This document shows, piece after piece, positions 8,526-16,496 of a stretch of DNA of 50,192 nt; positions within the stretch are counted from its first letter, which is position 1; every line of letters starts with the position of its first letter. Location: positions 1 to 50,192 of the IMG/VR virus record IMGVR_UViG_3300002835_000286; one strand, 5' to 3'. The DNA is from a virus. The position numbers and the translations under genes are program-made. The notes beneath the pieces were generated by a model. It had not been told where the DNA came from. It saw only the letters and a list, made by a program, of their open reading frames with translations, and did not search any database.

Positions 8526-10155
8526 TCTCGACGTAAACTACTCCTTTGTGCTTGATAGCTTCGGAGTAAGGCACTTCAGTGAGAGGCTGTCCACCCCTAC
8601 TTCCATCTGGATAGCTTGTAAATCCACGAAGTCGAGGAGCATACTTTGATAAGACTTGCGCAAAATGCGTAACTTTCTCTTCGTTGTTATCTTTCGTCCC
8701 CCAAGCAGGTAGATTAATTGTGCTTGAGATTGACATATCGACATAATCTTGGATGTCAGCTTGGAATTTAATTCGCTGCTCATAGTTACTTCCTAGTTTG
8801 TAAGCTGTTTCAATTTTCTCAGGATCAATACCTTGCTTGATAAGAATATCTGCTGTACTGTCAACGCAATACTCATAATGCCAACGAGTACCATCCTTAA
8901 CATAACGACGCTTATAAGCAACAGCAAAAAGAGGTTCAATGCCGGTAGTAGTAGAAGCAAGAATACCAAGAGTGCCAGTTGGAGCAATAGACCTGAAGGC
9001 TTTAGGATGGGAGAGATAGAATCGGTCACAATGCTCTCTTCCTGACTTCTCCGATTCACTCCTGTATACTTCAAGCCATTCCTTGAGTTCCGGAACCACC
9101 TCATAGCCATAGCCCTTTTTCAGCAGCCATTCGTGAATACCCATGAGGCCGAGGCCAAGTCGTCTGTTTTTCTCTCGGACTTGATAAACTTTCTCGTATG
9201 GAAGACTAGCGCGTAGGGTTCCACAGACGAGGAACTTTGATGCCAGCGATACCACAGATTTGAGTTCTTCCAGAGAACTGACAACGCCAAGATTGACTGA
9301 GCCAAGATTGCATACGTCAGAATCATCCTCACTCGTAACTTCAGTACATGCATTCCTAAGCGTTTCATTTTGCTTCTCTCCAAAATTAAAGGAGAAGCCC
9401 GGCTCTCCTGTTTCCATTGCTTGCCTACAATTCGCTAAGAATGTAGGACTCACTGCCCTAATAGCACTATGCTCAAATTCAGAACTGAATGCAGAGCCGC
9501 TATACAACCAGTCATCATCGTAATTAACTGAGATGTTGGTCATATCCAGCATAGCAGGAAAGTTGAAATCTTCTGCTTTCAGATTCTTAATCTGCTCAGA
9601 CCAATTCTTAGCTTTAAGAAAATCTGGAATATCTTCATGCTTCCAATTTAGCGATGCATATATTGCAGAACGCCGGCTCCCTCCCTGCATAACGTTCCTG
9701 CCAATCTCGTTTATCATGCTCATCAAGGAAAGTGGTCCTGAAGACACACCTCCCGTTCTGCGGATAGGCTTGCCCTTGGCACGGAGAACAGAGTAGTCCA
9801 CACCAATTCCACCCCCTGTCATTAGGCATGAAGTGCTCCTCTTTGCGAGGTCTGCCCATTCTTCCCTTGTATCGTGCTCAGCACGAAGCAAGTAGCAATT
9901 GTTGAAGTAAGAGTTAGGCCTACCAGCATAGTATATGTAACGGCCTCCTGGTATGAAAGCCATTGTTTTAATGTATTCTGCAAGCTGTTTCCTCTCATCA
10001 GTTGACATGAGGGCTTGTTGTGTGCCCCATCGTGTTCCACAGACATCTTCTACAATACGCTCAGCAGCTTGATCCCAATTATCATCTGGGCCTTGGGCAT
10101 ACTTGAAGCGGAAGACATTCTCCCCTAGATCACTCTTGAATCTGTTCTTCTGCAT
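8479..10155 (-). CDS. nrdJ: B12-dependent (class II) ribonucleotide reductase
   Basis: A 558-residue class II reductase that makes dNTPs from ribonucleotides using adenosylcobalamin, thus needing neither oxygen nor a small subunit. The active-site signature NxCxE is present as N268, C270 and E272. The redox Cys candidates are C87 (FNNCYLL) and C282 (CNLGSVNLG), with C547 and C556 at the flexible C-terminal tail. A PTGTLGILA loop follows near residue 395. No ATP-cone is present, so overall dATP feedback through that domain is unlikely. It is the last metabolic gene of the leftward arm, overlaps the ClpP-like gene by 26 bp, and its 3' end overlaps an HNH gene. The function implies a host that makes or imports cobalamin. 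Confidence 0.92.
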   Translation of the reverse strand: MQKNRFKSDLGENVFRFKYAQGPDDNWDQAAERIVEDVCGTRWGTQQALMSTDERKQLAEYIKTMAFIPGGRYIYYAGRPNSYFNNCYLLRAEHDTREEWADLAKRSTSCLMTGGGIGVDYSVLRAKGKPIRRTGGVSSGPLSLMSMINEIGRNVMQGGSRRSAIYASLNWKHEDIPDFLKAKNWSEQIKNLKAEDFNFPAMLDMTNISVNYDDDWLYSGSAFSSEFEHSAIRAVSPTFLANCRQAMETGEPGFSFNFGEKQNETLRNACTEVTSEDDSDVCNLGSVNLGVVSSLEELKSVVSLASKFLVCGTLRASLPYEKVYQVREKNRRLGLGLMGIHEWLLKKGYGYEVVPELKEWLEVYRSESEKSGREHCDRFYLSHPKAFRSIAPTGTLGILASTTTGIEPLFAVAYKRRYVKDGTRWHYEYCVDSTADILIKQGIDPEKIETAYKLGSNYEQRIKFQADIQDYVDMSISSTINLPAWGTKDNNEEKVTHFAQVLSKYAPRLRGFTSYPDGSRGGQPLTEVPYSEAIKHKGVVYVENDICEIGGKGGSCGV

Positions 10156-10732
10156 TTTTTCCCTTCCGTTTACGCTTAGGAGCTTCTACAACAGCTTCAG
10201 CTTGCTCTACAACATTCTGAACACGTTGCATGATGTCTTCAGCAGACACCCACATATCCTTACCACCTAAGATGCCTTCAATTTCTTCTACAGAGAAGAA
10301 GGGCTGATATACGTCCATGTAAATCTTCTTAAGCAGAGCTTGAGTGAAGATAGCTTGTTTAATGTTCTCATTCATCTTGCCACCAAGACCTTCACTACCA
10401 TCATGCATCATCAAGTAGCTGTAGGGCATGATTGAGATATTAGGGCAAGCAAAGAGAATGATGCTTCCAGCAGACATCACTTGACCATCTGCGATACCAA
10501 CTACAGTGGCTTCAGAAGCTTTGATAGCATTGAGAAGCTGCATAGTGATGTCAAGACGGCCACCGGGAGTATTCAGGTGAATGTAGATGTTTTCATTAGG
10601 CTTGCCTTGATAGAGACAATCAATCAAATCAACAAAGTCATCTTCGTCTTCGATGATACCATTGATGTAGAAATGTCGGTCTACCCCATTGATATGAACT
10701 CGCTCCATATCCTTATTACCAATCTTAAACAT
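10130..10732 (-). CDS. ClpP-like serine protease
   Basis: A 200-residue protein with the crotonase-like ClpP fold. The triad looks complete: Ser in GQVMSAGS, His in MMHDGS and Asp in GGKDMWVSAED. The NTPGG oxyanion-hole motif is also present. The last 35 residues are a Lys/Arg/Glu-rich extension. Phage ClpP-like proteins usually act as head maturation proteases next to capsid genes; this one sits between reductase and PhoH genes in the early arm, far from the head genes. It therefore more likely processes or degrades host or early phage proteins, alone or with a host unfoldase. No phage ClpX-like partner is seen. Confidence 0.87.
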   Translation of the reverse strand: MFKIGNKDMERVHINGVDRHFYINGIIEDEDDFVDLIDCLYQGKPNENIYIHLNTPGGRLDITMQLLNAIKASEATVVGIADGQVMSAGSIILFACPNISIMPYSYLMMHDGSEGLGGKMNENIKQAIFTQALLKKIYMDVYQPFFSVEEIEGILGGKDMWVSAEDIMQRVQNVVEQAEAVVEAPKRKRKGKNAEEQIQE

Positions 10733-11357
10733 TTACTTTCTCCCAATCTTCAAACTTCTCAATCCACATCTTACACTGAGGACTTCTGAGGATGTCATCT
10801 CTATTGAACTCAATCCTATGTACAGGCATATCAAAATGGTTTACCATCTTAATAAGCTGAGCTAAGCCACTCCCTTGAAACTTAGGACTAACCTGAGCTA
10901 CATCCCCACATAGAACAATCTTGCTATACTTACCAGTGCGGGTTAGCAATACCTTAAGCTGATCGAAGGTGATATTCTGACATTCATCAACAATGATGAA
11001 GCTCTTGTCAAAGGTCATCCCTTGGATGTATTCAAGGGGGTAGAAGGTGAGTTTCCCTTCTTGCTCCCATTTCACTGTTAAGCTACGAGGACAGAATGCA
11101 TCCATTGTCTGCAGGATAGGACGAATCCAAGGCTCCATCTTTTCTCGCTCAGTGCCGGGAAGAAAGCCACTCTTCTCAGCAAAGGATACATTAGGGCGAG
11201 TGATGATGATTTGCTGGAACTTCTTAGCAGAGAGAGCCTCATAAGCGGCCCTCACTGCTCCATAAGTTTTCCCTGTACCTGCTGAACCAAATGCAAGGGT
11301 AGGGTACATCAGCTTATCCCGTAGAGCTAGGTCATATAGCTTGTGATTATCAGACAT
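10725..11357 (-). CDS. phoH: PhoH-like P-loop ATPase
   Basis: A 210-residue PhoH-family protein. Walker A is GSAGTGKT (about residue 24), Walker B is IIVDECQN (about residue 123), and a TRTGKYSK segment with GDVAQ follows, as in the helicase-like PhoH core. PhoH proteins are common in phages; the role is uncertain, with suggestions of RNA metabolism or phosphate stress. The start overlaps the stop of the phosphatase gene by 8 bp and the end overlaps the ClpP-like gene by 8 bp, so all are co-translated. The length is that of the ATPase core alone, without a PIN domain. Confidence 0.9.
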   Translation of the reverse strand: MSDNHKLYDLALRDKLMYPTLAFGSAGTGKTYGAVRAAYEALSAKKFQQIIITRPNVSFAEKSGFLPGTEREKMEPWIRPILQTMDAFCPRSLTVKWEQEGKLTFYPLEYIQGMTFDKSFIIVDECQNITFDQLKVLLTRTGKYSKIVLCGDVAQVSPKFQGSGLAQLIKMVNHFDMPVHRIEFNRDDILRSPQCKMWIEKFEDWEKVNV

Positions 11358-11730
11358 TAATTAGTCCAATCTCAGTTAGCTTTTCAGTAATGATTTCTAC
11401 CAGCTTTGGATCACGGAACTGATACGCATCAGGGATGTTGAGGACATGCACTTCTTTAACCTGCAGGTTGTAATCCTTAAGAGACTTATGATGTTCCTTA
11501 GCAGCAAATATAATGATGTCAGCCCATTGAATCAGTACATCATCAACCTCGACTAAGGCATAGTCATGGACGCCAGCAGCACGGGTGTTATATCCATGTT
11601 GGCTTAGAACATAAGCAATAGTAGGAGAGCGTAGAAGACCAGCAGAACATACACATAAGACTCGTTTAAAGTCGCCCTGATTAGGGTTTTGACAATTCCA
11701 TAATGCATTGTGTCGAATCTCTTTATCCAT
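11350..11730 (-). CDS. Low-molecular-weight protein tyrosine phosphatase-like protein
   Basis: About 126 residues from the ATG at 11730, chosen because it overlaps the stop of the upstream phosphoesterase gene in the ATGGATAA style used across this operon; a start further upstream would run deep into that gene. The phosphate-binding loop CX5R is VCSAGLLRS and the general-acid loop is probably IPDAY near the C-terminus. The family removes phosphate from Tyr or arginine residues of proteins. In a phage it may reset host phosphosignalling or capsule-related tyrosine kinases; this is inference. The mixed CSAGLLRS loop differs from the usual CxGNxCRS. Confidence 0.75.
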   Translation of the reverse strand: MDKEIRHNALWNCQNPNQGDFKRVLCVCSAGLLRSPTIAYVLSQHGYNTRAAGVHDYALVEVDDVLIQWADIIIFAAKEHHKSLKDYNLQVKEVHVLNIPDAYQFRDPKLVEIITEKLTEIGLINV

Positions 11731-12232
11731 TAAATCTCTCACGAATTTCCTCAAAGTTAACAGGGGTGTAATTGATAGCCTCAACACTCACATTTACATA
11801 CTGGTTAGAAGCTAAACTGTTTGCATGTACATGACCATGAATGTTGGCAATCCACCGATACATGCTGTCTGGATGCAGAGGGATGTGGCTAAGCACAAAC
11901 TTATCCAGAGTGTGCGTAGCCCTTACATCCTTGAACATTTGAGCATACTGACTAAGCTTGAGATTGTCATGGTTTCCCTTAATGAGGATTTTTGTACCAT
12001 TCAAATAATCAAACACTCGCTTCATATACTCAAAGTTCTTAAATCCAACATCCCCTAAGTGATACACCTTGTCTTCAGGCTTGACAACATTATTCCAGTT
12101 CTCCATCAACACCTCATCATGATGATGGATGTTATGGAAACCCCCACGGAGAGGGCTTCCATCTTGACGCAAGAAGGTTAGAATGTTGGCATGACCAAAG
12201 TGTGTATCCGCAATAAGGAAAGTTTTAGCCAT
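11723..12232 (-). CDS. Calcineurin-like metallophosphoesterase (169 aa)
   Basis: Start at 12232 (MAKTF), which places the metal-binding motif DTHFGH near the N-terminus as usual. Further motifs are HLGDVG, KGNHDN, LSHIP and HGHVHAN, the complete five-motif signature of the superfamily. The nearest characterised relatives of this short form are phosphodiesterases and phosphatases acting on nucleotides or small molecules. It overlaps the second phosphoesterase gene by 8 bp. Two adjacent but dissimilar phosphoesterases plus a tyrosine phosphatase make a phosphate-ester-cleaving block. Confidence 0.85.
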   Translation of the reverse strand: MAKTFLIADTHFGHANILTFLRQDGSPLRGGFHNIHHHDEVLMENWNNVVKPEDKVYHLGDVGFKNFEYMKRVFDYLNGTKILIKGNHDNLKLSQYAQMFKDVRATHTLDKFVLSHIPLHPDSMYRWIANIHGHVHANSLASNQYVNVSVEAINYTPVNFEEIRERFNG

Positions 12233-12989
12233 ACTTATGCTGAAGGTACTTGAGACTAACTTGCATTGGTTCAAACTCTCCATCATGCGTGTCATTCAGC
12301 ATCCAGACACCCCTCCAATGTACATTCCCTTGTGGCCCCATGTAGTCTTCATCATGCAGGTAGCAAGCACCAGAGAAGAGACCAGTGATACGCTTACCTT
12401 CAGCAGTGTATTGACTAGCAATACCGTCCTGCTGAACATGACCCATTACGCAGGAGACATGCTTCTTTGTGATAAGAGCATTAGGACTTGTAACTGGCCT
12501 TCCAGCCACACCACTTGTGAAATAATGGCTAAAGCAGACACCATTGATAGAAACAACAGCAAGGTAAGGGTAAACTTCCCAACCAAACTCTTGATATTGC
12601 AGATCATCAATTGATAGAACACCATCAAGCTTAGCATCGTCATTGACAGCCCGATTAATACGTTCATCGTGATTTCCTAAAGTCATTACCAAACGTGGAT
12701 TATAAACTTTCTTCTTGTTAATGATCTGTTGTTCTTGTAGGTTAAACAGAGGGTGAAGAAGTTTTCCTTGTGCTTCAATAACACTATCTACGTCATCACG
12801 ATAACGACGACCTTCAAAGCTCTTCTTACCTACATCATAGGAAGAGAGACTAGGCATATCAGCAAAATCACCAATCTGCACAATGACATCAGGACGCTTA
12901 TCAACAATCATCTGACCAATCCACTCAAGGTGGGAAGTATCTACACCGGGTTTAACTTGGCAATCAGGGATTACAAGAATCTTACTCAA
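12225..12989 (-). CDS. Calcineurin-like metallophosphoesterase (254 aa)
   Basis: Motifs in order are IPDCQVKPG (Asp of motif I), QIGDFAD, TLGNHDERI, FSHYF and MGHVQQDG. These are the superfamily's metal ligands, with the last His pair altered relative to the usual GHTH. The protein differs in length and sequence from the adjacent phosphoesterase, so the pair is not a simple tandem duplication. Substrate is unknown; phage relatives are generally described only as phosphoesterases. It overlaps the DUF3310 gene by 4 bp (ATGA-type coupling). Confidence 0.83.
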   Translation of the reverse strand: MSKILVIPDCQVKPGVDTSHLEWIGQMIVDKRPDVIVQIGDFADMPSLSSYDVGKKSFEGRRYRDDVDSVIEAQGKLLHPLFNLQEQQIINKKKVYNPRLVMTLGNHDERINRAVNDDAKLDGVLSIDDLQYQEFGWEVYPYLAVVSINGVCFSHYFTSGVAGRPVTSPNALITKKHVSCVMGHVQQDGIASQYTAEGKRITGLFSGACYLHDEDYMGPQGNVHWRGVWMLNDTHDGEFEPMQVSLKYLQHKYG

Positions 12990-13222
12990 TTTGTGGTTCC
13001 TTTATTTAAACCTTCAAGTTCAATCAAGAGGTCAATGTAATGCTTAGCTTTTAGAAGGTCTGCTAAGCCATTCTTAGTTTTCCAACGGGATACGTATTTG
13101 ATTACATTAGCTTCACAGTAAGGGAGATTATTAGCATGGATGAACTCAATAGGTTGAATCTTAAAATCCTTATAATGACTTCCGCCTATTTGAACATCTA
13201 ATGCAGAGTTATTTAACCCCAT
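12986..13222 (-). CDS. DUF3310 family protein
   Basis: A 78-residue protein with the family's pattern: IGGSHYKDFKIQPIEFI, then NNLPYCEANVIKYVSRW and a DLLKAKHYIDLLIE helix. DUF3310 is widespread in phages; the T7 gp1.7 nucleotide kinase carries this domain, so a role in nucleotide metabolism is plausible but not shown for this short form. It sits between nucleotide- and phosphate-related genes and overlaps the next small gene by 14 bp. Confidence 0.82.
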   Translation of the reverse strand: MGLNNSALDVQIGGSHYKDFKIQPIEFIHANNLPYCEANVIKYVSRWKTKNGLADLLKAKHYIDLLIELEGLNKGTTN

Positions 13223-13457
13223 AACCCCTCTCCACCATATTCACTAAGAACTGCTGATGAACTGTCTTACGCTCGTCTTTAGGGATAGACTCAAAATATC
13301 CAACCATTAGGCTTGCACCTTTAGGTGTAATCTTATTCTGCTTAGTGTAAGTCTCTGCAATGTTAGCAAGGATTACAGCACGATTACGATTACGGAGAGT
13401 AGCATCTTCGATGTCATTAAACAGGGAATAACCCTTAAAGTCAGTTGCTTGCGTCAT
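13209..13457 (-). CDS. Conserved phage hypothetical protein (82 aa)
   Basis: A soluble, predicted all-helical protein without recognised motif. It contains LFNDIEDATLRNRNRAV followed by a Lys-rich helix and a C-terminal QQFLVNMVERGY segment. It overlaps both neighbours (HNH gene by 17 bp, DUF3310 gene by 14 bp) with good coding periodicity, which supports a real gene. Position among replication genes suggests an accessory role there, but nothing in the sequence shows it. Confidence 0.65.
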   Translation of the reverse strand: MTQATDFKGYSLFNDIEDATLRNRNRAVILANIAETYTKQNKITPKGASLMVGYFESIPKDERKTVHQQFLVNMVERGYGVK

Positions 13458-13833
13458 TTATTGTTTTTCTTTCTTTAGCTAGACACCTTTCGGTGTTACT
13501 CTTAGCCTTATGACAAGGCTTACAGAGGATTTGATATCCTTCTTTTTCGCAGAACATCCTTACAATTACATCATCCCATGAAGTGAAGCCAGTATCAGGA
13601 TCAATAACAGGATGTATGTGATCCACTTGTACTTCTTTAGCTGGAAATGTGTTTCCACAAGCTGCGCAAAGGTAGTGTTCTGCAAGCCTACCAGATGCTT
13701 GATTAATTCTCTTACCTCTCTTGGCGTCTGAGAGAGCAGAGAACTTTGGAGGCCAGCGTTGTGATGCAGAGCGTAAAGCTGATTTGATAAAGCTTGTAAA
13801 TCTGGCTTCTGTCCATTTACCATTGTTATACAT
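13441..13833 (-). CDS. HNH endonuclease
   Basis: A 130-residue protein. The HNH core is complete: CAACGNTFPAKEVQVDHI, a TSWDD turn, and LCKPCHKAKSN supplying the second zinc CxxC and the last His. An N-terminal basic helical region (about 1-50) probably contacts DNA. This type is distinct from the two-zinc-pair HNH proteins at 8094 and 14817 and is found in replication modules of many podoviruses, where it may process branched DNA instead of homing. The ATG overlaps the stop of the preceding 50-residue gene (TAATG). Confidence 0.85.
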   Translation of the reverse strand: MYNNGKWTEARFTSFIKSALRSASQRWPPKFSALSDAKRGKRINQASGRLAEHYLCAACGNTFPAKEVQVDHIHPVIDPDTGFTSWDDVIVRMFCEKEGYQILCKPCHKAKSNTERCLAKERKTINDASN

Positions 13834-13985
13834 TAAAAAAATGTTTCCATGAATCGTTTGATTATCTCATAGAGCCGTTTCTCATCCTGATATGCATACC
13901 CATCAAATGCTTTAAAATAACCAGCATCATCGGATATTAGATGAGAAGCTAGATACCTAGCAAATTCATCATCATCGTCATTCAT
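13833..13985 (-). CDS. Small acidic protein (50 aa)
   Basis: A 50-codon open frame that fills the gap between the exonuclease and HNH genes. It starts with an ATGAATGA overlap with the exonuclease stop and ends in a TAATG overlap with the HNH start, the same coupling used by real genes here. The product begins MNDDDDEFARYL and ends in a basic KRLYEIIKRFMETFF helix, so it is amphipathic and charge-separated. No family recognised. Coupling at both ends is the main support. Confidence 0.62.
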   Translation of the reverse strand: MNDDDDEFARYLASHLISDDAGYFKAFDGYAYQDEKRLYEIIKRFMETFF

Positions 13986-14820
13986 CTAAGAACCTCCACA
14001 TAACAGGCTTACCCTCCTCATCCAACTCTCTTACCATCCAAAGGAGTTGAGCTTGCTCTAGCATCTCCTCCCTCCACAAATCCCCATAGCAGGCCATATA
14101 AGCCCCTACAACGGCTTTCTCTGCCTCTGCCCTTGTCTGGGTATTACCGAGGATGTCAAAGGCTGCCTTGGGGCCAAGCTTAGGCACTCCGGGGATGTTA
14201 TCTACAGGGTCTCCCATGATGAGTTGAGCGTAGAAGAATTTATCCCCCACTCCTCTCAACTTCTTGTTGTCATCAGACAACGAGATATACCCAAATCCCT
14301 CTACAAACTCAGGGCCAAATTGAGGTTGATTCCCTAGTTCCCATCCAAAATGCCAGCCCGGACACTGCCTAAGGTCTTTATCCCTTGTGCAAATGATTGT
14401 TTCCACCCTAGGGCCAGAGTAAAAAAGATTACTTATGAGTTGTTGATTGATTACTTGCTCTGTGCACAAAGCATCATCAGCCTCCATCCCCTCAACAACT
14501 ATAGTGGTGTAAGCTACCTTCATGTAGGAGAGGAGGTTCTTGTAATGCCAAGGCTTGCCTGACTGATCCCTATTTCCCTTATACACTTTCTTCTTAGCAA
14601 TCTTCTCTCGAAAATTACCTTCACCAGTGAGATAGAGAATAGGAGGCTTAGTTGCCATCACCTTGCCACAGATTTCAGCAATGCGATTGTCAAGAAGCTC
14701 TGCTACATAATTGAAAGGAGGAGGGGGACACTTGCCCTCCCCATTCCATTGTATTGTAGCAGCCCATCCTGTCTCAGAGGCAAAGCCTATCTCGTAGATG
14801 AGGACGTGAATCCCCGTCAA
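13978..14820 (-). CDS. 5'-3' exonuclease (FEN / T7 gp6-like)
   Basis: A 280-residue flap-endonuclease-type nuclease. Metal-binding motifs are VEGMEADDAL (about 112-121), CTRDKDLRQ (about 147) and the helix-hairpin-helix region MGDPVDNIPGVPKLGPKAA (about 203-221). These bind two Mg2+ and double-stranded DNA. In T7-like phages this enzyme removes RNA primers, degrades host DNA and makes ends for recombination. The neighbours are the SSB-like protein, polymerase and HNH genes, as expected. An HNH gene overlaps its start by 4 bp (ATGA). Confidence 0.9.
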   Translation of the reverse strand: MTGIHVLIYEIGFASETGWAATIQWNGEGKCPPPPFNYVAELLDNRIAEICGKVMATKPPILYLTGEGNFREKIAKKKVYKGNRDQSGKPWHYKNLLSYMKVAYTTIVVEGMEADDALCTEQVINQQLISNLFYSGPRVETIICTRDKDLRQCPGWHFGWELGNQPQFGPEFVEGFGYISLSDDNKKLRGVGDKFFYAQLIMGDPVDNIPGVPKLGPKAAFDILGNTQTRAEAEKAVVGAYMACYGDLWREEMLEQAQLLWMVRELDEEGKPVMWRFLDE

Positions 14821-15263
14821 TGAGTGGTTGCATTGACGGCCTCCTTTCCTTCAGAACCATGATGACGGATCATATGGCAGTTAGCACACAGCATAACACA
14901 TTTACGAAGTTCTCTCCACATCTTGTCTTCGCTCATAGCAAGTGCAACACTTGGATTAACATCTTTCTCCTTTGGATTAACATGATGGAAATGGTATACG
15001 CACTGAGGGTAGGGCTGCTTGCAATCATGACATACATTTCCAAAGTATTCTACAACTAATGCTTTACGTTTTTGATTACGCTCGTTAGCTGCTAACTGAC
15101 GCCTTGATCTATTATCACTGTACCACTTTGAGACCCTGATATTTGCACAAGGTTTACATGTACCCACAACCCCTTGGCTACACTCTTTATTAGGAGAGTA
15201 TTCAGATAAAGGTTTCCAAGTGAGACATACAGTGCAGACCTTACCATCAATTAGGGGCTGCAT
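14817..15263 (-). CDS. HNH endonuclease with N-terminal zinc-binding region
   Basis: A 148-residue protein with CTVC and CKPC near the N-terminus, then CHDC, YHFHHVNPKEKD and LCANCHMIRHH. It shares domain order and spacing with the HNH protein at 8094-8525, so the two are likely paralogues in this genome. It is wedged between the SSB-like and exonuclease genes, coupled by ATGA to the exonuclease and 3 bp from the SSB-like stop. A free-standing homing role is likely; insertion next to conserved replication genes is typical of such elements. Confidence 0.85.
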   Translation of the reverse strand: MQPLIDGKVCTVCLTWKPLSEYSPNKECSQGVVGTCKPCANIRVSKWYSDNRSRRQLAANERNQKRKALVVEYFGNVCHDCKQPYPQCVYHFHHVNPKEKDVNPSVALAMSEDKMWRELRKCVMLCANCHMIRHHGSEGKEAVNATTH

Positions 15264-15266
15264 ATC

Positions 15267-15971
15267 TCAATCCCAAGGCTGAGAATCATCAGCAGGAGCT
15301 TCTACAGGAGCAGCTAATGCTTCATCCTTTTTAACCTGCTTAGGGTCTTGATTCTTAGGAGCATCACCATTTAGAAGACCTTGCAGCTTGCTGCCATTGT
15401 AATTCAGATTCTTCTGAATCTTCTCCTTAATCCAATCAGGGAACGAATTAAAGGTTTCCAGATCAGGAGCATCTAAGTCAAACAGACGCACAGGATTCTG
15501 CAGAGCGGGGCACTTCTCTACATCTTTAGGACGCATAGAAGCAATAGCAGCCACATTGATGTACAGCTTCTCTTGCACTTGATTATGCACAATAGAGACA
15601 TTCACAGGGATGTCTGCTACTTGGCTGAAGTCACCACCAAATGCATTGTTAGGATCAAGAGCCTTGTAACGCTGTGTGCATTTAGCTTTATCAGCCTTAG
15701 ACACGTCATACAAGGGCAGAGTTTCACTCACCCAACGGGGCTTGTCTGCTAGCTCCTTACCTTCTTTATCAACCATAAAGCTATCGACAAGCTCATAAGT
15801 GAGCATAATCTCATTAGCTGGCGGCTTATCTTTGCCTTGGAAGGGCCGTTGGGTTTGTAAGCCCAAGTCAATAATCTGGACAATACGGGCTGGATAGACA
15901 CCCGGATCAATTGCGGGTTGTTCAACTCGGTCAGGATTGTTTCCTTTAATCTTGCTAGAATTTAATGCCAT
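15267..15971 (-). CDS. Putative single-stranded DNA-binding protein
   Basis: A 234-residue protein with a beta-rich central region (about 20-150) and a C-terminal tail that is Pro/Ala/Asp-rich and ends DDSQPWD. An acidic tip with a terminal aromatic residue is the hallmark of phage and bacterial SSBs, where it docks replication partners. The location between the polymerase and the 5'-3' exonuclease is where T7-like phages place the SSB. I do not recognise a clear OB-fold motif by eye, so the assignment rests on tail and context. It would protect single-stranded DNA and recruit the primase-helicase and polymerase. Confidence 0.68.
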   Translation of the reverse strand: MALNSSKIKGNNPDRVEQPAIDPGVYPARIVQIIDLGLQTQRPFQGKDKPPANEIMLTYELVDSFMVDKEGKELADKPRWVSETLPLYDVSKADKAKCTQRYKALDPNNAFGGDFSQVADIPVNVSIVHNQVQEKLYINVAAIASMRPKDVEKCPALQNPVRLFDLDAPDLETFNSFPDWIKEKIQKNLNYNGSKLQGLLNGDAPKNQDPKQVKKDEALAAPVEAPADDSQPWD

Positions 15972-15972
15972 A

Positions 15973-16155
15973 TCAGTTGTTCCTTATAGTGAAAAAGTTC
16001 ATACTATCAATTTGCTGACGCTTAACACGAATGAGGTCAGCAATCTTTGCTTCTTGTTCTTCAAGAAGACAGATTTGATTACGAAGCCGCATGCTATGAG
16101 CCTCTAAATCAAGAATTGTTGTTTCTAGTTCTTTGATGCGATTAGTGGATTGCAT
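15973..16155 (-). CDS. Short coiled-coil protein (60 aa)
   Basis: The sequence is a single long heptad-patterned helix (RIKELETTILDLEAHS, then LEEQEAKIADLIRVK), so probably a dimeric coiled coil. The start lies within the last 14 bases of the HNH gene and is preceded by AGGAAGG at 8 nt. It ends 1 nt before the SSB-like gene. No family recognised. The HNH gene separates it from the polymerase gene; it may be an accessory of replication. Confidence 0.6.
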   Translation of the reverse strand: MQSTNRIKELETTILDLEAHSMRLRNQICLLEEQEAKIADLIRVKRQQIDSMNFFTIRNN

Positions 16156-16480
16156 CCCTTAAACCCTTCCTATAAAGTGAATTAGGGTTCTTATCCCCGA
16201 TGATATCCCGATTACCTGCTTGATAACTCTTACGGTTATTCTCAGATTTAGAAAGGTATCTGAGATTATCGAGGCAGTTATTGTGTCTCACATTATCAAT
16301 ATGGTCGACTTCATATCCTTCAGGCCGTAGTCCAAGAAATGCTTCTGCTATAACGGAATGAAATGTCTTACAGATTGATCTACCATTTATGTAGAAATTA
16401 GAGAACAAGTATCCTTTCTTGCTGCGTTTAGCCTTTTTAATAGTACCGTTTTTATTCCAGATGATACCATTAGCAAACAC
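16142..16480 (-). CDS. HNH endonuclease (polymerase-flanking)
   Basis: The core has FHSVIAEAFLG, then EGYEVDHIDNVRHNNC, NLRYLSKSENNRKS, the classical H-N-H pattern without zinc Cys pairs, as in intron-type and free-standing homing HNH enzymes. The open frame continues upstream into the 3' end of the polymerase gene, but those codons are the polymerase in another frame; a GTG at 16480, just after the polymerase stop, is my preferred start. The exact start is uncertain. It probably arrived as a mobile gene beside the polymerase. Confidence 0.78.
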   Translation of the reverse strand: MFANGIIWNKNGTIKKAKRSKKGYLFSNFYINGRSICKTFHSVIAEAFLGLRPEGYEVDHIDNVRHNNCLDNLRYLSKSENNRKSYQAGNRDIIGDKNPNSLYRKGLRDAIH

Positions 16481-16496
16481 ACCATAACCATGCCAG

